From an uncultured Gammaproteobacteria bacterium (lineage in GTDB: Bacteria > Pseudomonadota > Gammaproteobacteria > Pseudomonadales > Azotimanducaceae_A): DNA of 12,215 nt. The position numbers and the translations under genes are program-made. Of the stretch, positions 11,992 to 12,215 are shown piece after piece; within the stretch, counting starts at the first letter, position 1, and each line of letters begins with the position of its first letter. The DNA lies in assembly GCA_913041025.1 (NCBI GenBank), contig CAJWGQ010000078.1:1-12215 (forward strand), in the 5' to 3' direction. A model generated the notes under the pieces. It was given only the letters and a program-made list of their open reading frames with translations, did no database searches and was not told where the DNA came from.

Positions 11992-12215
11992 ATGGAAACC
12001 TACGAACATATTGACGTAAAGCCTATCACGATGAATATCGGCGCGGAAATTTCTGGGGTAGATTTACGCAAACCGAACCCAGAAACCGCGAAGGAAATCA
12101 AACAGACGCTTATCGACCGCAAAGTGCTCGTGTTTCGCGATCAGGAGCTAACATCCCATCAGTACAAGGACTTCATGCGATTGTTTGGTAATCCAGTAAA
12201 AGAAGATATCGTTAT
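11992..12215 (+). CDS. TauD/TfdA-type 2-oxoglutarate dioxygenase, 5' part only
   Basis: The first 74 residues are present; the gene runs off the right edge. The order VKPITMNIGAEISGVDLRKP, then EIKQTLIDRKVLVFRDQELT and HQYKDFMRLFGNP is the standard N-terminus of the TauD/TfdA family of Fe(II) and 2-oxoglutarate-dependent dioxygenases. These hydroxylate small molecules such as taurine, aryloxyacetates or other carboxylates. The HxD iron-binding motif would lie further downstream and is not in the window, so activity cannot be judged. ATG 11992 has a weak AGG 9 bases upstream and lies just past the M20 peptidase stop. Proximity to the racemase and the peptidase suggests a shared catabolic pathway; the substrate cannot be told from this fragment. 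Confidence 0.85.
   Translation, partial: METYEHIDVKPITMNIGAEISGVDLRKPNPETAKEIKQTLIDRKVLVFRDQELTSHQYKDFMRLFGNPVKEDIV

Overview
The window joins two unlike pieces of DNA. Positions 1 to about 8,750 are AT-rich and phage-like, with densely packed, often overlapping genes. They include a T7-type (podovirus-like) large terminase, a gp18-like small terminase, a phage cytosine-methyltransferase-like protein, an ArdC-type antirestriction protein, and three exported proteins of a kind I associate with marine cyanophages. From about 8,750 to the end the DNA is more GC-rich, with codon use and gene content typical of a marine alphaproteobacterium: the tail of a luciferase-like oxidoreductase, an alpha-methylacyl-CoA racemase, an M20 metallopeptidase and the start of a TauD-type dioxygenase. 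The change falls inside one short reading frame (8738-9031), whose first few codons look phage-like and whose remainder is the C-terminus of a bacterial enzyme. This is best explained as a chimeric metagenomic assembly, or else as a real insertion boundary.

Phage-like part. A minus-strand cassette (41-2067) encodes a two-helix membrane protein followed by three proteins with signal peptides; each start overlaps the previous stop. It diverges at about 2068-2130 from a plus-strand pair, the small terminase and the methyltransferase-like gene. The large terminase (3004-4812) lies on the opposite strand and meets the methyltransferase gene tail to tail with an 11-bp overlap. Upstream of the large terminase are two tiny genes (4809-4916 and 4918-5085) and a RepL-like winged-helix protein (5121-5495). 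A strong hairpin covers the G-rich stretch before the terminase start.

A gene-poor stretch of about 690 bp (5496-6190) separates the leftward RepL-like gene from the rightward ArdC operon. It holds a possible 42-codon leader ORF overlapping the RepL-like start, several inverted repeats, a strong intrinsic terminator with a possible small RNA in front of it, an A-rich tract bracketed by complementary C and G runs, two 11-bp direct repeats and a sigma70-like promoter. It is the most likely place for an origin or control region. The ArdC gene then leads a run of small plus-strand genes (7133-8741), mostly of unknown function, of the sort found among early or anti-defence genes of phages and plasmids.

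Bacterial part. The racemase (9507-10652), the M20 peptidase (10843-11985) and the dioxygenase (11992 onward) point the same way and look like a small catabolic locus handling CoA thioesters, an amidated or peptidic substrate and a 2-oxoglutarate-dependent oxidation. The actual substrate cannot be read from the sequence. No tRNA, rRNA, CRISPR array, insertion sequence or integrase was seen.
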